Positions 31,374 through 39,289 of a DNA stretch of 64,000 bases are shown one piece after another. Location: contig CAZOQS010000001.1 of NCBI GenBank assembly GCA_964582475.1, positions 62,001-126,000 of the forward strand, given 5' to 3'. Origin of the DNA: JAGOTP01 sp964582475 (lineage in GTDB: Bacteria; Patescibacteriota; Patescibacteriia; 2-12-FULL-60-25). The notes below the pieces were generated by a model. It was given only the letters and a program-made list of their open reading frames with translations, searched no databases and was not told where the DNA came from. The stretch's first letter is position 1; every line of letters begins with the position of its first letter. The translations under genes and the position numbers were made by a program.

Positions 31374-31829
31374 GTGAAATATCTTTTTGGGTTACAACAT
31401 TTTTTAAAAAACGGAGAAGTTCCTCCGGGGATTGAATTTGGTCCCGCCGTTCGACGCGGTCTGAAGCAGCTTCGCGAACAATCGTTTCAGGCGAACTCTG
31501 ACCTCGTGATCGAGCTACAAGAACAACCAGAGGAAATAGTTCAAGAATTGATCCAAGGAAAAAAGTCAGTTTCTTATGGGGGAAATATGTACGTTGGATA
31601 TCGGAAGGACTTCATGTTTCGAGAAACGGACTATCAATTTGGTGTGGTCGCATTCGTGATTGATCCGGGCGGCAGAGTGATCGGCCTTGGACTCCCGGGA
31701 GAATTTGGATCCTTTGGTGAGTCGCTGACTTCTCTGAAACCGAAGGTGGGCTGTGGCAAGACGGCGCTTATGCTGTCAGGGGCTGTTCTGATTGGGTGTG
31801 GAATTTTGTATCTAGTTGAGAGATTATAG
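31374..31829 (+). CDS. Hypothetical tail-anchored protein (151 aa)
   Basis: I do not recognise it. A soluble domain of about 125 residues ('KYLFGLQHFLKNGEVPPGIEFGP', 'YQFGVVAFVIDPGGRVIGLGLPGEF') is followed by one hydrophobic helix at 130-148 ('TALMLSGAVLIGCGILYLV'), so it may be a tail-anchored membrane protein. The start is GTG, and the nearest ATG upstream is out of frame. The region between the stops contains no terminator. It stands apart from the lipoprotein gene by 50 bases. Confidence 0.6.
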   Translation: MKYLFGLQHFLKNGEVPPGIEFGPAVRRGLKQLREQSFQANSDLVIELQEQPEEIVQELIQGKKSVSYGGNMYVGYRKDFMFRETDYQFGVVAFVIDPGGRVIGLGLPGEFGSFGESLTSLKPKVGCGKTALMLSGAVLIGCGILYLVERL

Positions 31830-31878
31830 GCTGAACGAATATGAAGGAAAATTAATCCATGATACTGTTGCTTATAAT

Positions 31879-32607
31879 ATGCATAAACAGATCTTCATCG
31901 TCTTAGGGGCCCTCGTTCTCTTTGGGGCTGGTTGTGCGGCACCGTTACCTGCTGAGAAGACTTTAGAACAAACCGCGACTACGACCACTGCTCAGGTGAC
32001 AGCGATTCCCGAAGCGGATTTTATAAGCAACGCAATGAGAAGTACGCCTTGGTCTGAGTATAGGGATGAGAAGACAGGGACTTCTTTTCAATATCCGGCA
32101 GGGTTCTTCGCTCAAGGGGAGGGAAATAGCGATCAGTTCTCAGGGATGCGCTATGACATTATGGTAAAGCCTACAAGCTCTGAAGATGGTGTATGTGATG
32201 GGTTGGGGGACGTTGATTGTGACATTGAGACCTGGCCTAAGCGTTACGCGAATTTCAAAGCGGCGCTGCAAGGAGCGAAGTATCTCTATGGTGGATACGA
32301 ACAGGTTCCTGTAGCCCAACAAGTGCGAACGATCAATGGAACAAAGTTCGTTTTGAGTGTAGGCCAAGGCATAAATGGATCCTGTGCCTTGAATTATGTG
32401 CAGGCTACCGCAGCGTCATACGCAGTATTTTCAGTAAATATTTGTGATGATCCCCAGTTGGATCAAGCAAAGTGGTTTGGGAATACGGTCGCTGAAGAAG
32501 AACGAGTAAAAGCGGAAAATATACTCGCTGGCAAAAATCTTTCAGACTCAACGAAGGTGAAAACTCAGGCGATGGAAGAAGTGCTTGCTACGTTAAAGAT
32601 GAAATAG
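31879..32607 (+). CDS. Lipoprotein, unknown function
   Basis: This 242-residue protein has a lipoprotein signal peptide: 'HKQIFIVLGALVLFGAGCAAP' with the lipobox cysteine at 19. A Thr/Ala-rich linker (TLEQTATTTTAQVT) follows, then a domain starting 'STPWSEYRDEKTGTSFQYPAGF', a motif seen in many Patescibacteria surface lipoproteins that resemble PsbP/DUF4367-like folds. Two cysteine pairs (in 'DGVCDGLGDVDCD' and 'GSCALNYV...NICDD') could form disulfides. The start at 31879 was chosen for its signal peptide. A TATAAT immediately precedes it, too close to serve this start, so the real promoter is unclear. Confidence 0.75.
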   Translation: MHKQIFIVLGALVLFGAGCAAPLPAEKTLEQTATTTTAQVTAIPEADFISNAMRSTPWSEYRDEKTGTSFQYPAGFFAQGEGNSDQFSGMRYDIMVKPTSSEDGVCDGLGDVDCDIETWPKRYANFKAALQGAKYLYGGYEQVPVAQQVRTINGTKFVLSVGQGINGSCALNYVQATAASYAVFSVNICDDPQLDQAKWFGNTVAEEERVKAENILAGKNLSDSTKVKTQAMEEVLATLKMK

Positions 32608-32659
32608 GCTTTGTTAAGATGGATGCGGTACCTTTTATTTCAAATTAAATTGCACCTTT

Positions 32660-33676
32660 ATGATAAAGAAGATCGGGGTATTTCTCGCGTGTGGCCTTTT
32701 GCTCATTCCGCTGGCTTCTCAAGCGGCTAGTCCATCCATGAAGGCGAAGTTGAACGGGAAGATCCTGCTACAGGTCCAGTCTCGTGGGGAAGCGTGGTAT
32801 GTGAATCCTACGGATGGAAAGAGATATTTTTTAGGGAGCCCTGAAATGGCGATCGGTGTGTTCTCGCGCGTTGGATTGGGGATTACGAATAGCCAGTTAT
32901 TGAAGATACCGCTAGGCTTTAACGCTTCCGGTGGTCTGTTTGGAGTACCGATGGGACGAGAGATCGACAACGATGGAGATAGTATTCCAGATGAATACGA
33001 GGCCGCTTTGGGAACACAGCCTTCCCTCGCTGATTCAGATAACGATGGCTTCAACGACTTTGATGAGATTCGTGCCGGCTATGATCCGATGATGTCAGGT
33101 GCGAGACTTCCTGTTTCAGATAAAACGCTGGCAAATCGGTTAAAAGGTCGGATTATGCTGCAGGTTGAATCGCGCGGTCAGGCTTGGTACATCAATCCGG
33201 CGGATGGTAGACGGTATTATTTGGGAACTCCAGAACGTGCACTCGCTGGCATGCGTTTCTTTGGATTAGGGATCACGAATGCAGATATCACACAGCTTCA
33301 AGAGGGTCCAGGGGCGATCGCTTCATCTCCAGACTTGGTTGACTGTGGGATGAGCGATATTGAAAACGAAGCGGCCATGCAAGCCTGCTTTGGCCCGCAA
33401 TTTAGAACTTGTTCGCCGGCGAAAGTTCGCACTGAAGTGAATCTTGCACCGTTGATCGAAGGGATCATTGGCTATGAATACGAGATTATTGGTCCGCGCG
33501 CAGACGGTTGTGAAGTAAAATCTCGTTATACGTCGAATCCAAACCCGGAATATCTCAATAAGAATCTCTTCTGCCGCTACGATAACCGTAAACCATTCAA
33601 TGACGCGGTTCAGGAAGTATTCCCAGCGCTTACCACTTGTTCGGGTGAGCTGAAGCCGTATCTGACGAGTCGATAA
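32660..33676 (+). CDS. Secreted protein with two tryptophan-tyrosine repeats around a calcium-binding segment
   Basis: This 338-residue exported protein has a signal peptide (1-22, ending ASQA). Two copies of a repeat follow, near 32-60 ('GKILLQVQSRGEAWYVNPT', then 'GKRYFLGSPEMA') and near 160-190 ('GRIMLQVESRGQAWYINPA', then 'GRRYYLGTPERA'). Between them are thrombospondin-type-3-like calcium loops ('DNDGDSIPDEYE', 'DSDNDGFNDFDE'). The C-terminal part has paired cysteines ('CGMSDIENEAAMQACFG', 'TCSP', 'DGCEV', 'FCRYD', 'TTCSG'). This repeat module is a hallmark of surface proteins in Patescibacteria, and its role (perhaps binding cell-wall glycans) is not established. A strong terminator follows. 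Confidence 0.85.
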   Translation: MIKKIGVFLACGLLLIPLASQAASPSMKAKLNGKILLQVQSRGEAWYVNPTDGKRYFLGSPEMAIGVFSRVGLGITNSQLLKIPLGFNASGGLFGVPMGREIDNDGDSIPDEYEAALGTQPSLADSDNDGFNDFDEIRAGYDPMMSGARLPVSDKTLANRLKGRIMLQVESRGQAWYINPADGRRYYLGTPERALAGMRFFGLGITNADITQLQEGPGAIASSPDLVDCGMSDIENEAAMQACFGPQFRTCSPAKVRTEVNLAPLIEGIIGYEYEIIGPRADGCEVKSRYTSNPNPEYLNKNLFCRYDNRKPFNDAVQEVFPALTTCSGELKPYLTSR

Positions 33677-33684
33677 ATGTTCTA

Positions 33685-33719
33685 GAAAACATCGCTTAAA
33701 CGGCGATGTTTTCTTTTTA
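33685..33719 (+). terminator. Rho-independent terminator after the secreted repeat protein
   Basis: GAAAACATCGC (33685-33695) pairs with GCGATGTTTTC (33703-33713), followed by TTTTTAT. Confidence 0.92.
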
Positions 33720-33735
33720 TCGTGTCATTCGCATG

Positions 33736-33771
33736 AAATACAAACCGGGGCGCATCTAGTGGATGCGCCCC
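33736..33771 (-). terminator. Terminator of the leftward PRPP/phosphoribosyltransferase operon
   Basis: GGGGCGCATC and GATGCGCCCC form a perfect 10-bp GC-rich stem with a 5-base loop (33747-33771). On the minus strand it is followed by GGTTTGTATTT. Confidence 0.75.
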
Positions 33772-33797
33772 GTAAGGAAGAGACAGAGAAGAGAGGG

Positions 33798-34331
33798 TCA
33801 GAAGAGCGGGAGATGGCCGAGCGCGATCACGTCCGTCCGGGGCGTGCCTTCCGTGAAGGCGGCCAGGATGGTGACGAGTTCTGCACCCGCTTCCTCGAGC
33901 AGCTTCCGCATGGCGATGAGCGTGCCGCCGGTCGAGACGACGTCGTCGACGATGGCGACCTTCTTCCCCTTGAGGAAAGCGACGTCGTCGGCGCCCAGGT
34001 AGAGCGCCTGCTCCTTGTTCGTCGTGATGCTCTTGACCGAGGTCTTGAGCACCGGCGCGAGCATGTAGGGCTTGTGCTCCTTGCGCGCGACGAGTGTGGG
34101 GAGCTTCGAGACCCGACCGAGCACGTGGAGGAGTGCCTGCGCCTTGCCGTCCGGCATGAGCAGGACTTCCGTTCCCTCCGGGATGAGTGCGGCCAGTTCC
34201 GTGCCGAGAGCCTCGTTCAGCTCCCAGTCACCGAGCGGGTTGAAGAGCGCGACGCGGACGCCGGGGGCGACCTCCCGGATGGGGAGAGCGCGTGTGACCG
34301 AACCGATGGTGATTGTGTGCGTGGTCTGCAT
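33798..34331 (-). CDS. Adenine phosphoribosyltransferase-like protein, GC-rich
   Basis: This 177-residue protein belongs to the type I phosphoribosyltransferases, closest in layout to adenine phosphoribosyltransferase. The PRPP-binding loop 'KVAIVDDVVSTGGTL' lies near 128-142, with an earlier 'VLLMPDGKAQALLHVLGRV' in the place of the 'ARG' region and the flexible-loop region 'SVKSITTNKEQALYLG'. It would join a base to PRPP to make a nucleotide. GGAG lies 8 bases before the ATG. It is the last gene of a three-gene operon with an NTPase and PRPP synthetase, so substrate and enzyme are made together. Whether the base is adenine cannot be read from the sequence. Confidence 0.8.
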   Translation of the reverse strand: MQTTHTITIGSVTRALPIREVAPGVRVALFNPLGDWELNEALGTELAALIPEGTEVLLMPDGKAQALLHVLGRVSKLPTLVARKEHKPYMLAPVLKTSVKSITTNKEQALYLGADDVAFLKGKKVAIVDDVVSTGGTLIAMRKLLEEAGAELVTILAAFTEGTPRTDVIALGHLPLF

Positions 34332-34345
34332 GAGGAACTCCGTTT

Positions 34346-34855
34346 TCAGTGAGTGCCGAGGTGGAGGAGCGCCGTCTTCGCGGCCTCCGTGAGAAGGGAG
34401 AGACGTGAAGTCGAACCGTGCGTGAGGAAGCTGTGGGGATCGTTGGGGTTGGAACCGAAGTGCTCTGCGAGGATCTGGCCGACCGTCGCGGTGGCGAAGC
34501 CGCGTGCGCGAGCTTCTTCAACCGATTCCGTCGGAAGGGGGAGCGCGGGGCCGTCCGTCAGAACTTCCGTTCCATCCGGACAGACCACCGCGATCACCGC
34601 CCAGTCTTCGTAGCCGTTGGCTGTTTCGCGGATGCCGTTTTCGATGCCGATGGCGAAGCTTCCGGGCGCGTGAGCCTGAGCTCCGCGCGCCCGATTGCGT
34701 GCACCGCGTTCCGTCTCCGCCCGACCAACCGGTTGAGCAGAGATTCCGGAATCCACGGCGGTCGTCGTGATCGTGACCGTGAGGCCGAGCGCGTGGCATG
34801 CGGCTTCAACGGCGTCGCTCTTGATCGTGCTCGTGGATCCCAGAATGATGTGCAT
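34346..34855 (-). CDS. Inosine/xanthosine triphosphatase-like NTPase (YjjX family), GC-rich
   Basis: This 169-residue protein resembles the YjjX/PRRC1-type NTPases (PF01931), which hydrolyse non-canonical purine triphosphates such as ITP and XTP. Recognisable parts are the opening 'MHIILGSTSTIKSDAVEAA', 'ETERGARNRARGAQAH', 'FAIGIENGIRE' (family G-[LI]-E-x-G) and 'YEDWAVIAVVCPDG'. AAAGGA lies 9 bases before the ATG. It sits between PRPP synthetase and the phosphoribosyltransferase. A combined role in purine salvage with removal of wrong nucleotides is plausible; a processive phosphatase role for another nucleotide is an alternative. Confidence 0.78.
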   Translation of the reverse strand: MHIILGSTSTIKSDAVEAACHALGLTVTITTTAVDSGISAQPVGRAETERGARNRARGAQAHAPGSFAIGIENGIRETANGYEDWAVIAVVCPDGTEVLTDGPALPLPTESVEEARARGFATATVGQILAEHFGSNPNDPHSFLTHGSTSRLSLLTEAAKTALLHLGTH

Positions 34856-34869
34856 GACGAAGAGTCCTT

Positions 34870-35799
34870 TCAGGCCATGACGGCCCGAGCGATGGAAGGG
34901 GCGAGGCTCAGCACCTCGAACGGGGCGAGACCTTCGACCCGCGCGGCCGTAGCCGGGCAGGAGTCCGTGATCCAGACGTGGGCGAAGCCCGCCGTCAGGA
35001 ACTTCTTCCAGGCCTCCTCTTCGAGGACGCCGTGGGTGGCGTAGACGCTGACGTTGGCCGCGCCTGCTTCCTTGAGTGCCTTCATGCACTCGATCAGTGT
35101 GCCGCCGGAGTGGATCAAGTCGTCGACAATGACGACGTTCCGACCAGCGACCTCGCCTTCGCTCACCGTGACCTTCCGCGTCTCACCCTCCCGAACCTTC
35201 CGGCAGACGATGAAGGGGAAGGGCGGGACGCCGTTCTCATCCGAGAACATCGTCTTGAACCGCTTCCAGGCGCCTTCGTCCGGGAAGACGATCGAGACGT
35301 CCTCACCGGCGAGCCGCTCCTTGAGGAGCTTCGTGCCCGTCTTGAACTTCGGCGAGATGTTCGCGCCGAAGTAGTGCCGAATGGGCAGTGCATGGATGTC
35401 CCAGAGGTAGAGCGGGACGGGTCCAGGACCCGCCGGCGCCACCGCCGAGATCATCTGAGCGAGCGTGGCAGCGGTCGCGACCTGTCCTTCGTGATCGATC
35501 CGCTCCATCGTCCCGGTGGGGAAGTAGGGGAGGAGGATCTTGAGGGACTTGGGCCGGAGCGCCGCGAGCGCGTAGATTGCGCTCATCTGTTCGAAGATCG
35601 TGCCCGGGGTGTCGAAGCAGGCGAGGAACGAGACGTGCGCGTTCTGCACCATGTCGACGTCGTGGATGAAGGTGTTGGGGTACCCGTCCGGAAACCGCTT
35701 CCAGGAGACCCGGCCCACCGTGATCCGCGGATCGTGGAGAGCGACCTTCTCGGCCACTCCCTGCATTGAAGGACTTGCGAGCAAAACGTGTGTGTCCAT
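34870..35799 (-). CDS. Ribose-phosphate pyrophosphokinase-like protein (PRPP synthetase), GC-rich
   Basis: This 309-residue protein resembles PRPP synthetase, which makes PRPP from ribose 5-phosphate and ATP. It has the N-terminal 'RFPDGYPNTFIHDVDM' (family 'F.DGE....I'), 'LLPYFPTGTMERID' in place of 'PYFGYARQD', 'DIHALPIRHYF' (family 'D.H....Q.F') and the PRPP loop 'VVIVDDLIHSGGTLIECMKAL' near 222-242. The deviations from the classical 'YARQDRK' signature suggest a divergent subgroup, possibly one whose product feeds the adjoining phosphoribosyltransferase. AGAGAGG precedes the ATG at 35799. It heads the leftward operon; the second TrmB-like gene lies divergently and probably controls it. 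Confidence 0.82.
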   Translation of the reverse strand: MDTHVLLASPSMQGVAEKVALHDPRITVGRVSWKRFPDGYPNTFIHDVDMVQNAHVSFLACFDTPGTIFEQMSAIYALAALRPKSLKILLPYFPTGTMERIDHEGQVATAATLAQMISAVAPAGPGPVPLYLWDIHALPIRHYFGANISPKFKTGTKLLKERLAGEDVSIVFPDEGAWKRFKTMFSDENGVPPFPFIVCRKVREGETRKVTVSEGEVAGRNVVIVDDLIHSGGTLIECMKALKEAGAANVSVYATHGVLEEEAWKKFLTAGFAHVWITDSCPATAARVEGLAPFEVLSLAPSIARAVMA

Positions 35800-35900
35800 G
35801 TGAACCTCTCTTCTGTTGTCGAAAGTGCGTGGGGTGTGGTGGGTTTCCCCGAACCACATGAGTACTCTGACAGGGATTTTGTTATTTGCCTCTCATTTTA

Positions 35901-35986
35901 TCGTTGTTTTGCTAAGAAAAAGTTAGTAATTTGCTCTATAGAGAGAAATAATGTACTATAATAACAACGAAATAAATCGTTGTTAT
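35901..35986. promoter_or_regulatory. TrmB-like operator and promoter region
   Basis: A perfect inverted repeat, ATAACAACGA (35961-35970) and TCGTTGTTAT (35977-35986), lies between the TATAAT (35957-35962) and the start of the second TrmB-like gene. A further TCGTTGTT half-site at 35901-35908 overlaps the AT-rich -10 region (TAAAAT on the minus strand) of the PRPP operon. The layout fits autorepression and control of the operon. Confidence 0.72.
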
Positions 35987-35990
35987 CTCT

Positions 35991-36749
35991 ATGACCACAA
36001 CTGAGCACAAGGAAATTCAGGAAACTCTGACCCAAGTCGGGCTGTCTTTACCTGAACAGCGTGCCTACCTAGCTCTTTTAGAGAACGGCGTTTCAACCGC
36101 GACACCAATCGCCCAGCTTTTATCGGTTCCGCTTACGACGGCTCAGTCACTGTTGCAGCGTTTAGTAAAAAAAGGGGTTATTCACGTCACAAAACGGAAG
36201 TCGCGTTCTGTGTATGAGGCGAAGGATCCAGTTGCGTTCAAGAACCTACTCGAACAGACGCTTCAAGAGGTAGGGAACATTATTCCACTTCTACGTACCT
36301 TAAAAGCTGAGCAGTCTGCTCCAACGAATGTTCGTATCTATCAACGTGAACGCATGACAGATATTTTCCGTCAGGCCTTATTGAGTAAGGAAAAGATGAT
36401 CTACGAAATAGTGTCGGCTCGTGATTTTCAAGAAACCATTGGAGAACGCTTCCACTTCACGAAGCGTCGGATGGTAGCCAAGGTCCACCTTAAGAGCTTG
36501 CGTATCGAAGCGCATGAAATAAAAAAGTATAATCAAGCGACTCACGTAAAAGAGCTGCGCGAAGCAAAGTTCTTAGCCAAAGAGCTTACCTTTACCTGTT
36601 CTGTCTTGTGCTGGGATCAAACGGTCGCGTTCTTCACCGCCTCGAACGAAGGGATCGCCTGGGTTGTCCAAAGCGCTTCGTTGTCGCAGATGATGCGTCA
36701 GTTGTTTGAACTTCTCTGGAGTGTGAGCCGACGAATGGAGACGGTGTAG
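35991..36749 (+). CDS. TrmB-family transcriptional regulator (second copy)
   Basis: This 252-residue protein has the same architecture as the regulator at 29752: a winged helix near 15-65 ('GLSLPEQRAYLALLENGVSTATPIAQLLSVPLTTAQSLLQRLVKKGVI') and a C-terminal sensing region ('VRIYQRERMTDIFRQALLSKEKMIYEIVSARDF'). Overall identity with the first copy looks low, so they are distant paralogues. It is divergent from the PRPP synthetase operon and next to a perfect inverted repeat that overlaps its own -10 box. It probably represses both directions in response to a nucleotide or sugar-phosphate ligand, which is inference. Confidence 0.84.
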   Translation: MTTTEHKEIQETLTQVGLSLPEQRAYLALLENGVSTATPIAQLLSVPLTTAQSLLQRLVKKGVIHVTKRKSRSVYEAKDPVAFKNLLEQTLQEVGNIIPLLRTLKAEQSAPTNVRIYQRERMTDIFRQALLSKEKMIYEIVSARDFQETIGERFHFTKRRMVAKVHLKSLRIEAHEIKKYNQATHVKELREAKFLAKELTFTCSVLCWDQTVAFFTASNEGIAWVVQSASLSQMMRQLFELLWSVSRRMETV

Positions 36750-36814
36750 GTTACATAGATCAGTTATCTGGCCTAGCGTAGGTTTCGTCTGCCCGGTATG
36801 CTCATTCTATTACT

Positions 36815-37420
36815 ATGGAAAAAGAAAAGCCGAATGTTGTTTTACTCCACGGCCGTTGGCCTGAAAGGATAGAAGGAAAATTGATCGCAGACATTCCTTT
36901 ATGTAATCCAAATAATGAGGGGAACTGGATGGGATGGACCAAAAAGCAACTCGAGGAAAAAGGCTATGACGTTACCTGTCCGATTGTGGCTGATGCCTGG
37001 AAAGCGCCCTACGAGGAGTGGAAAGAAGCGCTTGATCAGCTTGTAATCGACGAAAGCACTATTTTGGTTGGTTTAAGCGCGGGTGGGTACGCCCTTCTCC
37101 GTTGGTTAAGTGAAACAGGGAAAAGTGTGAAAAAGGTCATTTTGGTTGCACCTGGTTCAAGAAATATCTTGATCGATCTTACCCGTGAGAAGCTTCCGTA
37201 TGAGGATGAGTTCTATGCTTGTAAAATCACATCAGAATTGAGGTCTCAGATTCAGGAACGGGTTGTCATCATCGTTTCAAATGATGATGAGGTGGTTCGT
37301 CGGTCATTTGAGTGGTACGTCCCAATCCTGGATGCGAACGTTGTAGAGCTTGAAGGCCGAGGGCATTTTTCTTTTCTGATTCCAGAGCTACCGGAATTAT
37401 TGGAAGAGGTGCAGAGATAG
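36815..37420 (+). CDS. RBBP9/YdeN-family alpha/beta hydrolase
   Basis: This 201-residue protein has the features of the RBBP9/YdeN serine hydrolases. The nucleophile elbow is 'VGLSAGGYALLRWL' near 88-101, the acid lies in 'IVSNDDEVV' near 162, and the histidine is in 'EGRGHFSFL' near 186. The N-terminal 'VVLLHGRWPER' supplies the oxyanion region. Substrates of this family are mostly unknown. TATGCT lies 12 bases before the ATG. It is not obviously linked to neighbours. Confidence 0.85.
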   Translation: MEKEKPNVVLLHGRWPERIEGKLIADIPLCNPNNEGNWMGWTKKQLEEKGYDVTCPIVADAWKAPYEEWKEALDQLVIDESTILVGLSAGGYALLRWLSETGKSVKKVILVAPGSRNILIDLTREKLPYEDEFYACKITSELRSQIQERVVIIVSNDDEVVRRSFEWYVPILDANVVELEGRGHFSFLIPELPELLEEVQR

Positions 37421-37479
37421 TGGTTATAAAATGTTAGGAGGGGATGAGCGAGGCGTTATGAAACGCGGCGAAAGTTCGT

Positions 37480-37485
37480 TACACT
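37480..37485 (+). promoter_or_regulatory. -10 box of the transglutaminase-like gene
   Basis: TACACT ends 7 bases before the ATG at 37493, so transcription would start at or next to the start codon. The -35 is weak. Confidence 0.42.
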
Positions 37486-37492
37486 ACTCAAC

Positions 37493-38674
37493 ATGTCATT
37501 CAATGGAGCGCCTGGCGCATCGTCAGAGGGAGGATTTTTTAAAAGAATGGGAGCAAAATTAGGATTTAAAGCGGAGAGACCGTTTCAAGTAGGGGATCGA
37601 TGCACGCTGATCAATGCAAATACGCGAGAAGTCCAGGAGGCGGTGATTGAATTCATTGATCAGAAGACAGGTCAGATCAAGGCCTCTTTTGACGGGCATC
37701 CGGTTCCACGTTGGTTTGCGAATGTTGGGGCCTTGCGCGAAGGGATAGAGGAGGCGAAGAGAATGTCGGAACGAACGGTTTCTTTTCAGTCACGAGAAGT
37801 GATTGAAGCCCCAAAGCCACATCCGCTTGCTGTTACGCCTCGGTATGGGCACGAGGCATATACCGCGCTTATAAAGGATGGGAAAGCGGAATACGAAGGC
37901 CGAGAACGGATCACGAGTACGAGTGCCAGCGTCCAAGGGGGCGTGTATTTGCCTGACATTCTTGAATACACCATGGAGGGGATCGTGGTTGATTATGAAA
38001 AGGACCTAATTCTAAGAGAGTATCTTGAGAAGACCATGCTTCCATATGTGCTCCTTCAGCGCATTGTGCACGGCCAAGATAATTTCGAGGCAATTATCAA
38101 AGGTATTTCGATGAAAATACGGAGTGATTTTCCTTATCAAAAGAAGATGCTCGACAAGAGCTACGCACGGGCAGCGTATCCGGCTGGGCAAAAGGTAGCA
38201 TTGGGGAAAATAATGAAGCAACAAGATATGGTCTGTCGGCACATGGGGCTTTTATTTGCGGCAAGCATTGATTTTTTAAAGAAAAAAACAGACGCGTTTG
38301 CGACCAGCGACGTACGCTTCATGGCTGATATGCAGCGTGACTTTGAAGAAGATGAGAAAAATGGTCACGCCTATTGCATTATGCGGAATGCAGGAAAATA
38401 TTATGCCGTAGATCCGACCTCTGGGATGGCGAAAGAGGCGAGAGAGATTCTGTCTTCCAAACAAGGCGGTGATGAGCGCTATCGGTACCTGTTTTCAATC
38501 CTCCGATTCCTAGGTCAGGAGGCCACCCCGGAGGGCGATCAATTAATCCTGGATATTATGAACAAAACGAAGGCGGATCCAAAGCTTGCGGGACTTATCG
38601 GCGACCTGAAAAAGGCCTCAGTCAAGAACTTGGCGTTGCAGAGACGGCTGTCGCATCTTGAAAGTCGTGTTTAA
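37493..38674 (+). CDS. Transglutaminase-like cysteine protein (393 aa)
   Basis: I propose a transglutaminase-fold protein from a conserved-looking triad: C248 in 'DMVCRHMGLLFAASID', H292 in 'NGHAYCIM' and D307 in 'KYYAVDPTSG'. This is the spacing and context of transglutaminase-like cysteine proteases. The N-terminal 90 residues form a small beta domain ('PFQVGDRCTLINANTREVQEAVIEFID'), and the middle (150-240) is helical. There is no signal peptide, so it acts in the cytosol. Activity could be proteolysis, deamidation or structural only. The C-terminal 80 residues are helical and may regulate access. Confidence 0.68.
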   Translation: MSFNGAPGASSEGGFFKRMGAKLGFKAERPFQVGDRCTLINANTREVQEAVIEFIDQKTGQIKASFDGHPVPRWFANVGALREGIEEAKRMSERTVSFQSREVIEAPKPHPLAVTPRYGHEAYTALIKDGKAEYEGRERITSTSASVQGGVYLPDILEYTMEGIVVDYEKDLILREYLEKTMLPYVLLQRIVHGQDNFEAIIKGISMKIRSDFPYQKKMLDKSYARAAYPAGQKVALGKIMKQQDMVCRHMGLLFAASIDFLKKKTDAFATSDVRFMADMQRDFEEDEKNGHAYCIMRNAGKYYAVDPTSGMAKEAREILSSKQGGDERYRYLFSILRFLGQEATPEGDQLILDIMNKTKADPKLAGLIGDLKKASVKNLALQRRLSHLESRV

Positions 38675-38680
38675 TGGATT

Positions 38681-39265
38681 ATGGATAACAAACATGACTG
38701 GGAAAAGTATGGAGAGCGTACAAAAGATAGCCCACCCCGTCCGCTTTTAGTAGAAGCACTGGCGTTTGTAAGACCTGCAGGAAAAGCCCTTGATATTGGG
38801 GGTGGGACGCTTAATGATGCTCGATATTTGCTCGAGCAAGGCTTTGATGTGAGTGTTATCGATGAGAAGAAGGAAGTGGTTGAAAAAGCGGCAGCAAAAA
38901 TACAGTCAGAGAAGTTTCGATATACAATCTCGACCTTCGCAGACTTTGATTTCCCTCGAGAGAGCTACGACTTGGCCTCAGCCATGTTCTCTTTGCCATT
39001 TAACCCTCCAGAAACATTTGAGGTAGTTTTCCAGAAAATAAAGGACTCGTTAGTGAAGGGAGGTATCTTTAGCGGAAACATGTGTGGGCCAAAAGACGAG
39101 TGGTGCCCAAATCCAAAGATGACGTTTCGTACAAAAGAGGAGGTCAAAGTTCTGCTGGCTGATATGGAAATTATTTTCGTGAAAGAAAAGGAGGTAGACT
39201 GGCCACTCGCGGACGGCACCCCAAAGCACTGGCACCTGATTAACTTTATCGCGAAAAAAAATTGA
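38681..39265 (+). CDS. SAM-dependent methyltransferase (TehB-like)
   Basis: This 194-residue protein is a class I methyltransferase. Motif I is 'AGKALDIGGGTLNDARYLLEQGFDVSVID' (about 33-61), with the acidic end of strand 2 in 'VIDEKK'. 'YDLASAMFSLPFNP' corresponds to motif IV, and 'LVKGGIFSGNMCG' follows. The order and length resemble small-molecule methyltransferases of the TehB type. The substrate is unknown. It starts 6 bases after the transglutaminase-like gene, so the two probably share a transcript. Confidence 0.85.
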   Translation: MDNKHDWEKYGERTKDSPPRPLLVEALAFVRPAGKALDIGGGTLNDARYLLEQGFDVSVIDEKKEVVEKAAAKIQSEKFRYTISTFADFDFPRESYDLASAMFSLPFNPPETFEVVFQKIKDSLVKGGIFSGNMCGPKDEWCPNPKMTFRTKEEVKVLLADMEIIFVKEKEVDWPLADGTPKHWHLINFIAKKN

Positions 39266-39289
39266 GAAAGATGAGAGGAATCAGACTGT

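Noticed and set aside
31873..31878. Perfect TATAAT
   Set aside because: It touches the lipoprotein start codon, so transcription would begin inside the gene. It has no -35 at the right distance and may be chance.
34418..35769. Several plus-strand frames across the PRPP operon
   Set aside because: High GC content produces long chance frames; the minus-strand genes carry PRPP loops and Shine-Dalgarno sites.
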